The notes: generated by a model not told the origin, from the sequence alone. Shown: positions 40,623 to 50,021, counted from the stretch's first letter. The stretch is 64,000 nucleotides of DNA from CAXXOK01 sp963675655 (GCA_963675655.1 OY776489.1:1674001-1738000); one strand, 5' to 3'. Translations and numbers: made by a program.

Positions 40623-42106
40623 AATGACGTTTCCCTCCTGTTAGTAAGCGTTTCTCCGGTTTTCCTGACCGCGCGCCTGTCCAGCAACGTGGCAAAGCGG
40701 GTCCAGAACCCGGCGTTTTGCCGCGCCAGAATCGGCTGCGCGCTAAAGACATGGTAATCGATGTTCTTTACATAGCGCAGCAGCTTGGGTAGCGCGGCCA
40801 GATACATCGCCAGTCCGCCCGCGACAATGCCCAGCCCGTAATACAGCGGCGAGTGGGTGCGCGTCCACAGGCTTACGACCAGATTGACGGTGAAAAACAC
40901 CGCGCAACTGAGCAGCGCGCCCTTGCGATCGTCAAAATACAATTGTAGCAGCATGACGCTGTTACCGATGGCATACGCGCTGTACCCGATGCTCATCACC
41001 TGGAACATGGCGACCATATCGGCGGTAAACCCGATGGTTTCCAGCAGATAACGCATGAAAATAATATAGACAACCAAGACGAAAATTTGGATCTGCGCAA
41101 GCTTAAACACTTCCTGCTTAAGCACGGTGTACATGCTGACACGCGCGATGTTCAGCTGCGCCAGCGTACCGCCGTCGTTGATGGTGCCAAAGTACTTGCG
41201 GTACTTTTGATAGAAGTTTACCTCCACCGAGACGACGAAGCTCACATTGGCGGGCACGGTGACCAGAAACGCCGCAAACAGCGCCGCGTCAAACGTGGAG
41301 GCATGGCGCAGCGGCCCGACGACCACATCCCCCAGAGGGCTGAACCACATGACCACCATGTGCACAAACACGCCCGCCATGCTTAAAAACCCGATGGGCA
41401 CCAGCTCCGGCGCGCGGCTGAACCACTCGATAAAGGCAAACACGCTGCCGGAACCGACAGGGAAGTAGCGCAGCAATACCCGCGTAAACCCAGCCAGCAT
41501 AATGCCGTAGCCCGTTACCATGGCTAGTAGCAGCGCCGTCTGCGCCGAAACCCCGCTTACGATCAGTACGGTGCCCAGCAGCAGCGCAACCCCAACGCCG
41601 ATGGCAAAGACCAGCAGGATACGGCGGTAATCCTTGATGGCTGTCATGTACGCCATTTGCAGCCAAACGGGAATCAGCTCGATAAACAAAATCCAGTCCA
41701 GCACCCGGTCGATGATTGGGATGGACGGTATGGTGTAGAGCATATACCCGTAGCCGATGCCGCCCGGCACCATCAAAAGCAGCGACGCTCCCAGCAGCGA
41801 GGGCATGATGCGGTGAAACGCTTCCCGGTAAAACATGTCTGACACATACCGGGAGATGAGCGTTTGGATGGTGGCGGTCAGCAGCAGCGAAAACAGCGTG
41901 GCATAGACAATCATGGAAACGAGCACTTCCCGCTGGCTTTCCGTAGCGCCCGCGAGCATGGCCAGCTGCTGGATGCCGATCAGCAGGATTACGGCCAGCA
42001 GCATGGTGCCGCTGCAAACGATGCTGGCATAGGCGTATGCGCGCATCTTGTGCAGCGCGCCGCGGCCTACGAACAGTTTTTTCAGTTCAAAACCGATTCC
42101 TGCCAT
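40619..42106 (-). CDS. pelG: exopolysaccharide Pel transporter PelG
   Basis: A 495-residue polytopic protein of about 12 spans. The start MAGIGFELKKLF and the segment LISRYVSDMFYRE are hallmarks of PelG, the MATE/Wzx-like partner of PelF in secreting a cationic amino-sugar polymer. The tail from about 460 is cytoplasmic and basic. It follows PelF by three bases. Confidence 0.92.
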   Translation of the reverse strand: MAGIGFELKKLFVGRGALHKMRAYAYASIVCSGTMLLAVILLIGIQQLAMLAGATESQREVLVSMIVYATLFSLLLTATIQTLISRYVSDMFYREAFHRIMPSLLGASLLLMVPGGIGYGYMLYTIPSIPIIDRVLDWILFIELIPVWLQMAYMTAIKDYRRILLVFAIGVGVALLLGTVLIVSGVSAQTALLLAMVTGYGIMLAGFTRVLLRYFPVGSGSVFAFIEWFSRAPELVPIGFLSMAGVFVHMVVMWFSPLGDVVVGPLRHASTFDAALFAAFLVTVPANVSFVVSVEVNFYQKYRKYFGTINDGGTLAQLNIARVSMYTVLKQEVFKLAQIQIFVLVVYIIFMRYLLETIGFTADMVAMFQVMSIGYSAYAIGNSVMLLQLYFDDRKGALLSCAVFFTVNLVVSLWTRTHSPLYYGLGIVAGGLAMYLAALPKLLRYVKNIDYHVFSAQPILARQNAGFWTRFATLLDRRAVRKTGETLTNRRETSL

Positions 42107-42109
42107 GCC

Positions 42110-43531
42110 TTATGCCTCCTGCTGCGCGATATGCGCGGTTTGAAACTCGTGCTCGTAGCGGCTGAGCATGGTATCGTAGCCGTATCCCGCGGCTACGCGC
42201 TTTTTCCCAGCCTGCCCCATGCGGGTACGCAGGGCGGGCTCGTCCGCCAGAGTGAGAATCGCGTCGGAAAGCGCGCTTTGGTGCATCACCGGCACGCAAA
42301 TGCCCGCCTGGCCAAAATCGTCGTTGTTGCCGAAAAGCAGTTCCCGGCAGCTGCCCACGTCGGTCGTTACCGCCGGACGGCCTGCCGCCATGGCTTCCAG
42401 CACAGCCAGCGGCTGCCCTTCGGAAATACTGGTAAGCAGGGTGAAATCGATCTTTGCCAGATACTCCCGCACATCCACGCGGCCGGTAAAATGTACGTTG
42501 GTCAGGTCTAAATCCTCCTGTACGCGCAGGCACTCCTCGTAATACTCCTCGTCCTCGTCGGTCGGGCCGAGGATGTGCAGCCGCAGATGATCGTTGTCGG
42601 CGCACGCCAGCGAGAAGGCGTAGAGCATGGTTTTAATATCCTTGATCGGCGCTATGCGCACCACGGCAGCAATATCCACAAAGCCGTCCGGCGCTTTGGG
42701 GGGCACGCCGGCAAATAAATCATACCGAACCCCGTTGGGAATGACGACGCATTTTTCCGCCGAACAGCCGATTTCCTGCTGGATCAGGCTGGACTGGTAA
42801 TACAGGCTGGTCACGCGCGTTGCATAGCGGTAGGCGCAGCGGGTGAACATGTAAAACATGTTAATCCACAAATCCTTAAAATGCGGGGGCACCCAGTTGG
42901 TGCGCAGTATTTCCTCCTCCCGCTCACGGGTATAAATGCCGTGCTCGGTCAGCATAAACGGGCGGTTGTTGCGGGAGGCGGCCATAACGCCCAGCACGCC
43001 GGCATAACCGGCGGAAACGGAATAGTACAAATCAGCCTGCGGCGGCGTTTCACCCATCAGGTATAAAAGGGGCAGGAACATGGAACGCACGGTCCATAAA
43101 TAATCGGTAAAGCCGACGTAGGGATAATCCTTCAGGCTGATGTCTCCAAGCAGGTTTAAAAAATCCACGCTGGTCAGAAACTCCAGATTGCGCTTGCGGC
43201 TACGCTCGAACAGGGAAAACAGCACGGGCCAATCCGGCGCATCGCAGCTGAACAGGTGGCGCAGCGCGTTTTTCTGCTCCGCGTTCAGCTTGAAGGGATG
43301 CTTGCGCCGGGAGGTTTGCTTGTCCATCACCTCATCCAAAAACACCTCGCGCACCTCGGCGACGTTGGGGGGCAGTTTGTAGGCGTACTTGCCGCGCTGC
43401 TTCTTTTGCGCGCCGATGGCCCAGACGATGAACGTGTGCTGGGGCATGCCCTGCATAAGCCCTTGCAGCCAGGAGGATACGCCGCCGGCTACGAAGGGAT
43501 AGCTGCCTTCGCAAACCACACAAATTTTCAT
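42110..43531 (-). CDS. pelF: Pel polysaccharide glycosyltransferase PelF (GT4)
   Basis: A 473-residue cytoplasmic glycosyltransferase with the PelF start KICVVCEGSYPFVAGGVSSW, EHGIYTREREEEIL, VIPNGVRYDLF and the GT4 nucleotide-sugar motif EGQPLAVLEAMAAGRPAVTT. PelF uses UDP-GlcNAc/UDP-GalNAc-type donors and forms a complex with PelG. GGAGG lies seven bases before the ATG at 43531, which overlaps the deacetylase stop by 4 bases. Confidence 0.93.
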   Translation of the reverse strand: MKICVVCEGSYPFVAGGVSSWLQGLMQGMPQHTFIVWAIGAQKKQRGKYAYKLPPNVAEVREVFLDEVMDKQTSRRKHPFKLNAEQKNALRHLFSCDAPDWPVLFSLFERSRKRNLEFLTSVDFLNLLGDISLKDYPYVGFTDYLWTVRSMFLPLLYLMGETPPQADLYYSVSAGYAGVLGVMAASRNNRPFMLTEHGIYTREREEEILRTNWVPPHFKDLWINMFYMFTRCAYRYATRVTSLYYQSSLIQQEIGCSAEKCVVIPNGVRYDLFAGVPPKAPDGFVDIAAVVRIAPIKDIKTMLYAFSLACADNDHLRLHILGPTDEDEEYYEECLRVQEDLDLTNVHFTGRVDVREYLAKIDFTLLTSISEGQPLAVLEAMAAGRPAVTTDVGSCRELLFGNNDDFGQAGICVPVMHQSALSDAILTLADEPALRTRMGQAGKKRVAAGYGYDTMLSRYEHEFQTAHIAQQEA

Positions 43532-45366
43532 GTGCCGTCCTCCCATATAATATTGATATGCTCGCCATCCGCGCGAATCCAGTAAAAATGATCGTCAATG
43601 GCAAAGCATTCGCCGTTTTCCACTGCTTTTACAGCGTGCGGTGTTTTCATCGCCAGCCACGCTTCGTCATAGAAATTTGAAAGCGAAATGGATAACCCGG
43701 TTTCCGTTTCGGTAGTCGAAAGCTGCAAACGGTCGTACCGTTGCACGGCGGCTGCGCCTTCGGAAGCGGTAGACCAGCGCAGCTGCGGATAGGTCTGGCT
43801 GATCTGCTCAATCAAATTGGAAAAACTTTCGCACATGGCGTCCCAGCCTTCGGCGGCGCCGCGGTCGGAATCCAGCACGTCGTCGGGATGGACAAAGTGC
43901 GAAAATACGCCGTGCAGCATCAATTCCTGCGCGAGCATCATATGGTTGTACCCGTTCAGGATAAACCCGGAGGAGATGCGGGGTACCGAGATGGAGCCGT
44001 CCTGCTCCTCGCAAAACTCCTGCACCAGCGAATTGGTATCCACTTCTGGAAAGTATACGCCCGAAACGGTGCGGATGTTGGGCAGCGTTGCCAGCAGGGT
44101 CGCTTTGCCCTCGTCACTCAGATAGTTGGAGGGGGGCACATAGGTTTGATAGGCGGTATTGGTTAAAAATTTGGAGGCGTACCGCGTAAGCTCCTTAAGG
44201 CTGGCCGCCATGGATGCGGTATCGTGCCAGGTCTGGTAGCCTTCGCCGTTATACACAAAACCATCCAGACACAGCGGCATATGGTTATAACCGTGCAGCC
44301 CCACCTCGCCGCCGGATTGCAGCAGCTCGGACATATAATAGCGAATGAGCGTATCTTCCTTGGCGTCGGGGTCAAACGGGGCGGTAACGGTATCGTTATA
44401 GGTTTCAATCAGCACGCCGGTGTACCGAAGCCCGTAGGACAGGGCCAGCACCTTCATATCCGGCCACCAGTGGTTGCGGAAAAAGCCTTTGATATTATAG
44501 CCGTATTCCGCCAGCAGCGCCTCGTCGGTGCCCTCCGGCTGGGGAGCGGGAAAATCGTCGATAAAGACCATACCGGCGTTGATGATGGGGTAAACGACTG
44601 TATCCGTGAGCAGCAGATAGGCGTTTAAGGCAAAGCCGCGGCTGTCTTTTTTCTGGATCAGCGCGTTATTGTTCACCAACACGCGGCCATCGCCGATGCC
44701 ATGGGTCCACAGCAGCGGTACGGGGTATTCATCGGTCGTTTCAATATGTACGTTGCAGTCGTCCTCCAACCGTACGGTAAGCGCATAGTCGGTAATCGCC
44801 CCGTCCGAGGCATACACCTGCTCGTTGTTCCACAGGGGAATCTCATCGGATACCAGCCGCAGCGAGGTATAGCTGTGGTACTGCCCCGAGCTTTCGGTAA
44901 TGCCCAGCTTGTGGCTGTACACCCGGTACGCATCGTTGTTTTGGAGCATCATCATCAGCCCCAGCCGCCCGCCGCCGGAAACCCAATCCATCAGGGTTTT
45001 AGCATAAGAAATGGTGGGGGTAAGGTCCTGCGAGCACACCAGCAGTACGGCAGCGCCCTCCAGCGCCTGCGGCAGTGCGGAATCCAGCGTTACATGCCGC
45101 CACGCAAGGTGCATCTGGTCCAGCGCGCCGGTTACGGCGATGGCGCAGGCAGCTTCGGTATCGACGCCCTCGTCATAAGCGACCAAAATGGCGGCGTCCT
45201 GCTCGTTCGCCTGCGCCTGCGTGCTGGTGGCATCCGTGGTAAGATAATCCAACAGCGCGGGACGCACCTGTAGCGGAATGCCTTTATTGGCCAGCAGGAT
45301 GGCGATTAGCAAAATCAGCATGATCGCCAGCGGCCGGATGATGTTGTTTACTACGCGTTTATTCAT
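43528..45366 (-). CDS. pelA: membrane-anchored polysaccharide deacetylase (PelA-type, DUF2194)
   Basis: A 612-residue protein with an N-terminal membrane anchor (residues 10-28) and extracellular domains. The NodB-like site is visible: MVFIDDFPAP (D270-D271), GEVGLHGYNHMPL (the H-x3-H metal histidines) and FSHFVHPDDV. It would de-N-acetylate the polymer, as PelA does; no separate glycoside-hydrolase domain is evident, in line with the deacetylase-only PelA of Gram-positive pel operons. Coupled to PelE and PelF by ATGA overlaps. Confidence 0.85.
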   Translation of the reverse strand: MNKRVVNNIIRPLAIMLILLIAILLANKGIPLQVRPALLDYLTTDATSTQAQANEQDAAILVAYDEGVDTEAACAIAVTGALDQMHLAWRHVTLDSALPQALEGAAVLLVCSQDLTPTISYAKTLMDWVSGGGRLGLMMMLQNNDAYRVYSHKLGITESSGQYHSYTSLRLVSDEIPLWNNEQVYASDGAITDYALTVRLEDDCNVHIETTDEYPVPLLWTHGIGDGRVLVNNNALIQKKDSRGFALNAYLLLTDTVVYPIINAGMVFIDDFPAPQPEGTDEALLAEYGYNIKGFFRNHWWPDMKVLALSYGLRYTGVLIETYNDTVTAPFDPDAKEDTLIRYYMSELLQSGGEVGLHGYNHMPLCLDGFVYNGEGYQTWHDTASMAASLKELTRYASKFLTNTAYQTYVPPSNYLSDEGKATLLATLPNIRTVSGVYFPEVDTNSLVQEFCEEQDGSISVPRISSGFILNGYNHMMLAQELMLHGVFSHFVHPDDVLDSDRGAAEGWDAMCESFSNLIEQISQTYPQLRWSTASEGAAAVQRYDRLQLSTTETETGLSISLSNFYDEAWLAMKTPHAVKAVENGECFAIDDHFYWIRADGEHINIIWEDGT

Positions 45367-46247
45367 GATAGTCTTCCCGCCCAGTATTTCAGTCGCTCCT
45401 GCCCCGCGCTGGTCCAGTCAATCGGGGTGGTTTGCGCGTGCTGCAGGAGTGTTTGCATGCCGGTTTGATCGTGGGTTTGCACGCATACGCGCATCATTTC
45501 CAACCAGGCGCGTTCGTCATATGGCCATTTGGTTAGCATCCGCCCGGCGGCGGCGCGCGCTTCCGGCGCCTGCTCCAAAGCCAGATAGTTTTGTACCGCA
45601 ATGCTGAGCCATTCCGGCTTTTCCCATTTTGCCAGCGCTGCTTCCAGTGCGCCCGCCAGCACGACCCGATCCCGCCGGAGCGCTTGCCCCTCGATGAAGC
45701 CGCTGCGGCAGGATTCGCTGAGGGTTTCGATATAAGCGCTCCAAAAGGATTCGTCTCCCGGGCTGGTTTTTACTAACTGCTGGTTGCGCTGTATCTCAAT
45801 TTGCAATTGCCGCTGCATCTCCATCAGGGTTGCGGTGGCGTAATGCGCGGTTTCGGGGTCGTCATTAAAGCGGGCGACAAAAAGAATGTCCTTATACTTT
45901 TTTGGGTCCGCGCGCAGCATGTTCATCATCATCACGCGGCGCTTGCGCGGGTCGTTGATCAGCAAAGCTTCTTCCACGGGCACCACCTCGGCCGATTGGG
46001 ACGACCAGGCGATTAAATCCTCGTGCATATCTTGATTATGATTGAGCCACTCGCCCTCGGCGGGTTCGCCCGCGGGCGGATGCAGCATATGCCACCCCGC
46101 CGCCAGCCCGAAGCCCGGTAAAAGCGCCATAAACAGGTATAGCGCCCACTTGCTGACGCGGCTGGCTTTGGGCGCGCGCAGCACGACCAGCGCCGTTAGC
46201 AGCAAATGCACGGCCAGCAGGAAAAGCCATACGTGCTGCTCAGCCAT
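45363..46247 (-). CDS. pelE: PelE-like TPR membrane protein
   Basis: A 294-residue protein: two membrane segments in residues 5-55, then a helical, TPR-like cytoplasmic part with the characteristic VVPVEEALLINDPRKRRVMM and YKDILFVARFNDDPETAHYA. PelE links PelD to the other Pel proteins. The ATG at 46247 has GGAGG seven bases upstream and lies within the end of pelD (8-base overlap). Confidence 0.8.
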   Translation of the reverse strand: MAEQHVWLFLLAVHLLLTALVVLRAPKASRVSKWALYLFMALLPGFGLAAGWHMLHPPAGEPAEGEWLNHNQDMHEDLIAWSSQSAEVVPVEEALLINDPRKRRVMMMNMLRADPKKYKDILFVARFNDDPETAHYATATLMEMQRQLQIEIQRNQQLVKTSPGDESFWSAYIETLSESCRSGFIEGQALRRDRVVLAGALEAALAKWEKPEWLSIAVQNYLALEQAPEARAAAGRMLTKWPYDERAWLEMMRVCVQTHDQTGMQTLLQHAQTTPIDWTSAGQERLKYWAGRLS

Positions 46248-48360
46248 AGGCAACCTCCTGCGAAATCACTTCGCAGCGGATGCCCTCACGCAGGAAACGG
46301 TCGTTGATTTGAGAAAGGTTCTCCGTGCCCGCCTGTGGGAAAAGTACGTAATACCCCTGATCGTTCAGGCGTCCCGCCAAATCGGTGGAGCGTGTCGCCC
46401 GGCTGATGCGCTGGTCAAACTCCTCCTGGGAAAGCGTACGCTCGGCATGCAGGCGCACCAGCAGGTAATTGCCGGTACGGCTGCGGCGCATACTTTGGTA
46501 AACGCCCAGCGCCGAGCGGAACGCCCGGTCGTTGAGCAGGTGGGTATCTTCCAGATACATTTCGCCGGACGTGTTGAAAAATTTCAGCGCCCGGATCAGC
46601 GAGGACTGTACCAACCCGGCGATAACGTTAAGCAGGTTTTCAAAATAAAGCGTTTGTTTTTCAAAAGGCACATCCCACAGCATAATGGTGGCAAGGCCCT
46701 CTTTTTCATCGTAAATCGGGGCGGCATAGGCGGGGTAGGCCGGTTCCAGTGTGGTGTTTACAAACAGCTCGTGCGCATTGAGTGCATCCTTCAAAAGTGG
46801 ATACCGGTCCATATCCATTGAGCGCGGTACGTTCTTCATGGAGCGGGAGTGGATAATCAACCGCGCAAACGACAGGTTTCCCTTGCGTGCGTAAATCGCC
46901 ACGGAGTGATTTTGCAGCGTATCCTCCAATACATTCAGGGTGGACAGAAACACCTGCTCGGGTTGCATGGTATCCAGCTCCCGGGTGATCTGGTAAATGC
47001 GGCCGTAACTGTCGCGGTAGCTTACCACCTGTTCCAGCAGGCGGTTACGATCGCTGTAAGCCTGATCGTACATGCTTTTAATAAACTGCGTCTCTGCATC
47101 GCGGTTTTTCTTTTCGCTTTCCAGCGTGGTGATCTTTTCCAGCTGACTATCGTGAATATAGCCAAACATCGACCCGGCCAGCAGGTAGCTAACCGGAATC
47201 AGCCAGTTATCTACATTATAAAACAGCATATACAGCTGGTTGCCCGCGGCCATCCAGTCAAACACATAGGTGGCAAAGGCGATCAGCGCGGCAACGGTAC
47301 CCATGGCGCCGCCGTACATGGTGCCCGCGAGGATAACATAAAGCAGCCAGAAATCCATAAAGCGCAGCGCAGCGTTGCTTTCTACAATACTGCTGAACCA
47401 CCAGGCCAGACACCCGAACAAAATCAGCTCGATCCACGGCCATGCTTTGCCCAGCCGGTTGCTGGCGATGGAATGGATGCGGGTGTAAAAGGGTTTGCGT
47501 TTCGGGGCGATGGAAGCCCGCAGCAAATCCGGCGTTTCTTCCACAAAATGATGCCGGGGTACCCAGTCCAGCGTGATGATGCGGTGCAGCTTCAGCGTTT
47601 TGGTGCTGCCGTGTGTTTCCACATAATCCACCTGCAGGCGGGGGAGCGCACGCAGTAAAAGGGACACCACGTCCTGATAGGCGTAAACTACGCCATACCC
47701 TACGTGCACCACGCCGGAAAGCTGCTGCTCCAGCGCCTGACTGAGAAACATGCCAAAATCGTCGGCATGCAGAAAATCACACTCGGACTCTGGCGAGCCG
47801 TTCATGTGGAAAACACGATTATTTTGCGCACAGCGGTTGACATAGGCAAAAAAACTGTCTTCGTCGTCCTGCGCGTACAGGCTGGTAACGCGAATGAGCA
47901 GATAGTTCTTGCCGCAGCAGCGCAGGCAATCCTCCGCGGCTTTGATCAGCACGCCTGTGGGCGTATCGGGGAAGGGAATTTCGTCCTCGCGGCACTCCTG
48001 CGCCTGCCCGAATACGCGGCGGTCCGTAACCAGAATAAAGTGCTCTACGCCCTGACCGGCCACAGCGTTTTGCAGGGCGAATAAATCGTCCAGCAGCGCG
48101 CCCTGCGTGGAGCCATACTCGTAAACGTCTTCGCTTTGATAGGCAAAAAAGAACACGATCGCCTGAAAACGGGATGCATCCATAAAAGCCGTCAGCTTTT
48201 TTTGCCCCAGCAGATTTTCGTGCACGGTAACATCGGGGGATTTCAGGCTTTCGGGGTAGCGGATGTGCCCCATTACCGATACCTGATGCCCTTCCCGGAC
48301 CAACCGGGCGCAAATATCTTTGGCGGAGGAAGGCAGTAAGCCTGTAAGCAGTATCTTCAT
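46240..48360 (-). CDS. pelD: PelD-type c-di-GMP receptor fused to an N-terminal SDR-like domain
   Basis: A 706-residue protein. Residues 1-290 are an extended-SDR (epimerase-like) domain, but the TGxxGxxG nucleotide loop is degenerate (TGLLPSSAKD), so it may not bind NAD. Four membrane spans follow (about 310-405), then a coiled linker, a GAF domain (about 445-580) and a degenerate GGDEF domain. In the last, the inhibitory-site motif RSTD (657-660) is kept just before the place of GGDEF, which reads RLNDQG; this is the PelD plan for binding c-di-GMP without making it. The ATG at 48360 has AGGAG nine bases upstream. First gene of the pel operon. Confidence 0.9.
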   Translation of the reverse strand: MKILLTGLLPSSAKDICARLVREGHQVSVMGHIRYPESLKSPDVTVHENLLGQKKLTAFMDASRFQAIVFFFAYQSEDVYEYGSTQGALLDDLFALQNAVAGQGVEHFILVTDRRVFGQAQECREDEIPFPDTPTGVLIKAAEDCLRCCGKNYLLIRVTSLYAQDDEDSFFAYVNRCAQNNRVFHMNGSPESECDFLHADDFGMFLSQALEQQLSGVVHVGYGVVYAYQDVVSLLLRALPRLQVDYVETHGSTKTLKLHRIITLDWVPRHHFVEETPDLLRASIAPKRKPFYTRIHSIASNRLGKAWPWIELILFGCLAWWFSSIVESNAALRFMDFWLLYVILAGTMYGGAMGTVAALIAFATYVFDWMAAGNQLYMLFYNVDNWLIPVSYLLAGSMFGYIHDSQLEKITTLESEKKNRDAETQFIKSMYDQAYSDRNRLLEQVVSYRDSYGRIYQITRELDTMQPEQVFLSTLNVLEDTLQNHSVAIYARKGNLSFARLIIHSRSMKNVPRSMDMDRYPLLKDALNAHELFVNTTLEPAYPAYAAPIYDEKEGLATIMLWDVPFEKQTLYFENLLNVIAGLVQSSLIRALKFFNTSGEMYLEDTHLLNDRAFRSALGVYQSMRRSRTGNYLLVRLHAERTLSQEEFDQRISRATRSTDLAGRLNDQGYYVLFPQAGTENLSQINDRFLREGIRCEVISQEVAYG

Positions 48361-48479
48361 CGTGTTCATCTCCTGCGTTGCAAGTGGGTGAAAAGGCTTG
48401 AAACGTAAGAATCGGCGCTTGCCTGCGGCGGCACTGTGCCTTGCGGACGACTAAAACGTGTAACGGTAAGAACGGATAC

Positions 48480-48500
48480 AAAAAGGCTGCGGCAGCCTTT
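48480..48500 (-). terminator. intrinsic terminator inside the pel leader (attenuator candidate)
   Basis: On the minus strand AAAGGCTG-CCG-CAGCCTTT (48500-48482) followed by TTTTTG. It lies downstream of the predicted transcription start (near 48568) and 120 bases before pelD, so transcription must pass it. Confidence 0.75.
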
Positions 48501-48574
48501 CGGGACGGTGGGAAAAGGCGGCGGCTACGATATACTGCACGCCGTCAAACGTCCGGGGAAAAGAGATTTATTAT

Positions 48575-48603
48575 ATTATACCTGTTGCGGAAATATCCGT
48601 AAA
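48575..48603 (-). promoter_or_regulatory. promoter of the pel operon
   Basis: Minus strand TTTACG (48603-48598), 17-base spacer, TATAAT (48580-48575). Confidence 0.8.
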
Positions 48604-48744
48604 GCGTTTTCTTGCCTTGCAAAGGGAATAGCCGCCTGCCGGATGCGGAAAAAACACCGGTAAAAGCCGGCGTGCAGCCAAAGCCGCGGGAAAATGTGTT
48701 GGCTTTGCGCTGCTGCCGGAAAGAGGCGCAATCAGCCCATAATC

Positions 48745-48785
48745 ATAAAAACCTTGCGGCGTTAATGAAAAAAGACGCCGCAAGG
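48745..48785 (-). terminator. intrinsic terminator of the phosphofructokinase gene
   Basis: CCTTGCGGCGT (48752-48762) pairs with ACGCCGCAAGG (48775-48785); the minus strand continues TTTTTATG. Confidence 0.85.
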
Positions 48786-48806
48786 GAGAAAACCGGGCGG
48801 AGCCGT

Positions 48807-50021
48807 TTACCTGTGAATGTGGCGTACCAGCCCATCGATATAAATAGGGGACAGCTCCGCCTGTATCAACGGCCGGGCGTAACAGTGGAAGGCGGGCAGC
48901 ATATCGGTGCGGTCGTCGTTTACCCAGGAAAGCGGCACTTTCTTTTCCAGATTGGCGACGTAATGCACATCCACCATTTCGGTAATGTACTGGTAAGGAT
49001 CGTCGGAGATGCGGCGAATGCCGACCATTTCGCTGGTATGGCCTTCAAAGGCGGCCTTTACGGCTGCACCGCCGACCTGATAGGCTTCGGTAATATCGGT
49101 GCGGCTGGTCATATGACTTGCGCAGCGCTGCAGGGTGGAAAGCTCGATGCAGCGGGTTTTGGTGGGCAGCGCTTGCGCCACATGGTTGGCTAAATAGCGC
49201 GCTGTGCCGGTTAGGTTGGTATGCCCGAAAGCATCCACGCGGCGTTCGTCATCCGAAAGGAGGCAGACATACCGCCCGTCCGCCAGCTTTACGCCTTCGG
49301 AAACGGCAATAACGATGCTGGCACGCTTCTTTTGCATCTGCGCAACCTTATCAATAAAATATTCCACGTTAAAGGGAACTTCCGGCAGGCAGATCATATC
49401 CACGCCTTCGCAGTCGTCGCCTTTGGCCAGTGCCGCAGCCGCCGTAAGCCAGCCCGCGTTGCGGCCCATGGTTTCCACAATGGTGACGTACTTACTGCCG
49501 TATACCGTCGCGTCGCGAATCAACTCTTTCATGACGACGGCGATATATTTGGCCGCCGAGCCGTAGCCGGGGGTGTGGTCGGTTTCCAGCAGGTCGTTAT
49601 CGATGGTTTTGGGTACGCCCATAAAGCGAATCGGGCTATGGATAACGGCGGCATAATCGGACAGCCGCATAATGGTATCCATGCTGTCGTTGCCGCCGAT
49701 GTAAAAAAAGAGCCCGATGTTCATATCCGTCAGTAGTTTAAAAATGCGTTTGTAAATCGCTTCGTCCACGGAGGGGTCCGGCAGCTTGAAGCGGCAGGAA
49801 CCCAGAAAAGAGGAGGGGGTGCGCTTGAGAAGTTCAATTTCCATGTTGCCTTGCAAATAATCCGCCAGATCGACGATTTTCCCATCCAGAAAGCCCGCAA
49901 TTCCGTTTACCATGCCGTAGACGTGTTTGATGCCGCGCCGCTGCGCCGCCTGAAAAACGCCTGCGAGGCTGGAGTTGATTACGGAAGTGGGGCCTCCGGA
50001 CTGGCCGACAAGTACATTCAT
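48807..50021 (-). CDS. pfp: 6-phosphofructokinase, pyrophosphate-dependent type
   Basis: A 404-residue PfkA-family enzyme: MNVLVGQSGGPTSVINSSLAG at the N-terminus, GGNDSMDT (109-116) and GVPKTIDNDL (136-144). The Asp at 112 and Lys at 138 replace the two glycines of ATP-dependent enzymes (GGDGS and PGTIDND), the substitutions that mark use of pyrophosphate. Length is also that of PPi-PFKs. The ATG at 50021 has AAGG nine bases upstream; two earlier ATGs overlap the ribosome site. It would make glycolysis reversible at this step and save ATP. Confidence 0.9.
   Translation of the reverse strand: MNVLVGQSGGPTSVINSSLAGVFQAAQRRGIKHVYGMVNGIAGFLDGKIVDLADYLQGNMEIELLKRTPSSFLGSCRFKLPDPSVDEAIYKRIFKLLTDMNIGLFFYIGGNDSMDTIMRLSDYAAVIHSPIRFMGVPKTIDNDLLETDHTPGYGSAAKYIAVVMKELIRDATVYGSKYVTIVETMGRNAGWLTAAAALAKGDDCEGVDMICLPEVPFNVEYFIDKVAQMQKKRASIVIAVSEGVKLADGRYVCLLSDDERRVDAFGHTNLTGTARYLANHVAQALPTKTRCIELSTLQRCASHMTSRTDITEAYQVGGAAVKAAFEGHTSEMVGIRRISDDPYQYITEMVDVHYVANLEKKVPLSWVNDDRTDMLPAFHCYARPLIQAELSPIYIDGLVRHIHR

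Larger units (their letters stand above)
48361..48806. other. leader of the pel operon and 3' flank of the phosphofructokinase gene
   Basis: Holds the pel promoter, a leader of about 208 bases with an internal terminator, and the phosphofructokinase terminator. No additional gene is supported. Confidence 0.7.

Noticed and set aside
48480..48568. c-di-GMP riboswitch in the pel leader
   Set aside because: The expected GEMM core elements are not seen and the space before the terminator is only about 70 bases; kept only as an unclassified attenuator candidate.
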